Part shown: piece after piece, positions 6,578-7,516 of the stretch
How positions within the stretch are numbered: the stretch's first letter is position 1
How the letters are laid out: each line of letters begins with the position of its first letter
Assembly (NCBI GenBank): GCA_031283745.1
Contig: JAITBH010000107.1
Span: forward strand, 1-7,516
Reading direction: 5' to 3'
Length of the DNA stretch: 7,516 nucleotides
Source of the DNA: Candidatus Ectomicrobium neotermitis
GTDB lineage: Bacteria; Elusimicrobiota; Endomicrobiia; Endomicrobiales; Endomicrobiaceae
Program-made: the position numbers and the translations under genes
The notes under the pieces: generated by a model
Told to the model about the DNA's origin: nothing
Databases searched by the model: none
Seen by the model: only the letters and a program-made list of their open reading frames with translations

Positions 6578-7516
6578 TCACTCTTGAAATTGGCTCTTAT
6601 AGAGGGCATTATAAGCCCCCTCTTCATTCTGCAAAAGCTGCTCATGAGATCCCTCTTCCATCACCAAACCGTCGTTTATGACAAGGATCTTGTCGGCGTT
6701 CTGAATTGTTGAGAGTCTGTGGGCTATAACTATCACGGTTCTGCCTTTCATGAGATTATCTAAAGCCCGCTGAACCACTTTTTCCGCTTTATTGTCTAAG
6801 GCGCTGGTTGCTTCGTCTAAAATGACCAAAGGGGCGTTTTTTATAAAAGCTCGAGCTATTGCCACTCTTTGCTTTTGCCCTCCCGAAAGGAGAATTCCCC
6901 TCTCGCCAATCTCTGTGTCCATTTTTTGGGGCAAAGTCTTGATGAACTGGTCAAGATGAGCGTTTTTGGTTGCCTGCCAAATCTCATCCTCAGTGGCATC
7001 GGGTCTGCCCAAAACGATGTTTTCTTTAATCGAGCCGTTAAACAGGAAATTGTCTTGGAAAACCATCGATATGTTCCGTCTCAAAGAATCTATCTTGTAA
7101 TTCTTTATGTTGACCCCGTCTATGAGAATCACCCCGTTGCTAACCTCATAAAGTCTCGGCAGAAGGCTGCTGATGGTGGTTTTCCCCCCTCCGCTATTTC
7201 CCACCAGTGCTACCATTTGCCCGACTTTGACCTCAAAGTTAATGTCATTGAGTGCTTTTCTATCCTTATTGTAAGCAAAAGACACATGCTTGAACTCAAT
7301 TTTGTTCTTGATGTCGATAAGATCTTTGGTTCCATCATGGCTTCTTATGGCAGGCTTTGAGTCCAATAAAGAAAATATGCGGTCTTGAGCCATAAAAGAT
7401 TGAACTATCGATATATAGTTGCCGCTTATAGACCTCAACGGTGTATAAAGCATCATCAAGGCTGCGATGAAAGCTACAAAGTTTCCGCTGGTTATGGTTC
7501 CCGTGATGATCAAATG
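6578..7516 (-). CDS. msbA: MsbA-like lipid A/phospholipid export ABC transporter, C-terminal part (cut by right window edge)
   Basis: The frame is open through the right edge: the bases at 7514-7516 read CAT (His) before the TTG at 7511-7513, so that TTG is an internal Leu codon and the true start lies outside the window. The visible 313 codons hold the end of the membrane domain (about the first 50, with GNFVAFIAALMMLYTPLR) and a complete nucleotide-binding domain. Counting from the TTG: Walker A GNSGGGKTT 105-113, Q-loop Gln153, signature LSGGQ 209-213, Walker B VILDE 230-234, D-loop SALD, and H-loop His265. The fused half-transporter layout and the ending ALYKSQFQE resemble MsbA, which flips lipid A-core from the inner to the outer leaflet of the inner membrane as a homodimer. 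Other half-transporters that export lipids or peptides share this layout, so the substrate is an inference supported by the diderm context. The TGA stop lies 141 nt before rpsO. Confidence 0.88.
   Translation of the reverse strand, partial: HLIITGTITSGNFVAFIAALMMLYTPLRSISGNYISIVQSFMAQDRIFSLLDSKPAIRSHDGTKDLIDIKNKIEFKHVSFAYNKDRKALNDINFEVKVGQMVALVGNSGGGKTTISSLLPRLYEVSNGVILIDGVNIKNYKIDSLRRNISMVFQDNFLFNGSIKENIVLGRPDATEDEIWQATKNAHLDQFIKTLPQKMDTEIGERGILLSGGQKQRVAIARAFIKNAPLVILDEATSALDNKAEKVVQRALDNLMKGRTVIVIAHRLSTIQNADKILVINDGLVMEEGSHEQLLQNEEGAYNALYKSQFQE

Noticed and set aside
6869..7360. 163-codon open frame on the plus strand opposite the MsbA-like gene
   Set aside because: It lies wholly antisense to the strongly conserved nucleotide-binding domain, has no recognisable domain, and no other gene in the window is on the plus strand.
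7511..7513. TTG as a start codon for the ABC transporter
   Set aside because: The frame continues to the window edge and the family has a long membrane domain before this point, so the codon is an internal Leu.

Overview
The window is a compact, co-oriented block of housekeeping genes, all on the minus strand, so transcription runs from the right edge to the left. In that order it holds: the 3' end of an MsbA-type lipid A export ABC transporter; rpsO (ribosomal protein S15); pnp (PNPase); accB (biotin carboxyl carrier protein); a 73-residue winged-helix protein of the DUF2582/PF10771 type; ftsK (DNA translocase); lolA (periplasmic lipoprotein carrier); and the 5' part of a RodZ-like helix-turn-helix gene that runs off the left edge. 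LolA together with an MsbA-like exporter points to a diderm bacterium. GC looks like roughly 40-45% by eye. The gene order and the small DUF2582 protein would suit Elusimicrobiota or a related candidate phylum, but this is a weak guess that a phylogeny would have to settle.

Layout. The MsbA-like gene (6578 to the right edge) is followed by a 141-nt gap holding a possible promoter and an A-rich leader for rpsO. A 148-nt gap between rpsO and pnp holds a 13-bp hairpin. This resembles the arrangement of the classical rpsO-pnp operon, where the intercistronic region carries a terminator and an RNase III-processed hairpin. From pnp leftward the genes are packed tightly: gaps of 22, 12 and 12 nt, then an 8-nt overlap between ftsK and lolA, then a 44-nt gap to the RodZ-like gene. 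They are probably one transcription unit.

How the genes fit together. The unit links translation and RNA decay (S15, PNPase), fatty-acid precursor supply (AccB), chromosome segregation at the septum (FtsK), and building or shaping the envelope (LolA, RodZ-like protein, and MsbA upstream). I see no mobile element, tRNA, rRNA, CRISPR array, or defence or biosynthetic cassette. I do not see an undescribed multi-gene system here. The points worth a second look are small: an unusual S15 loop, a divergent FtsK gamma domain, the DUF2582 protein fixed between accB and ftsK, the rpsO-pnp hairpin, and accB without accC beside it.
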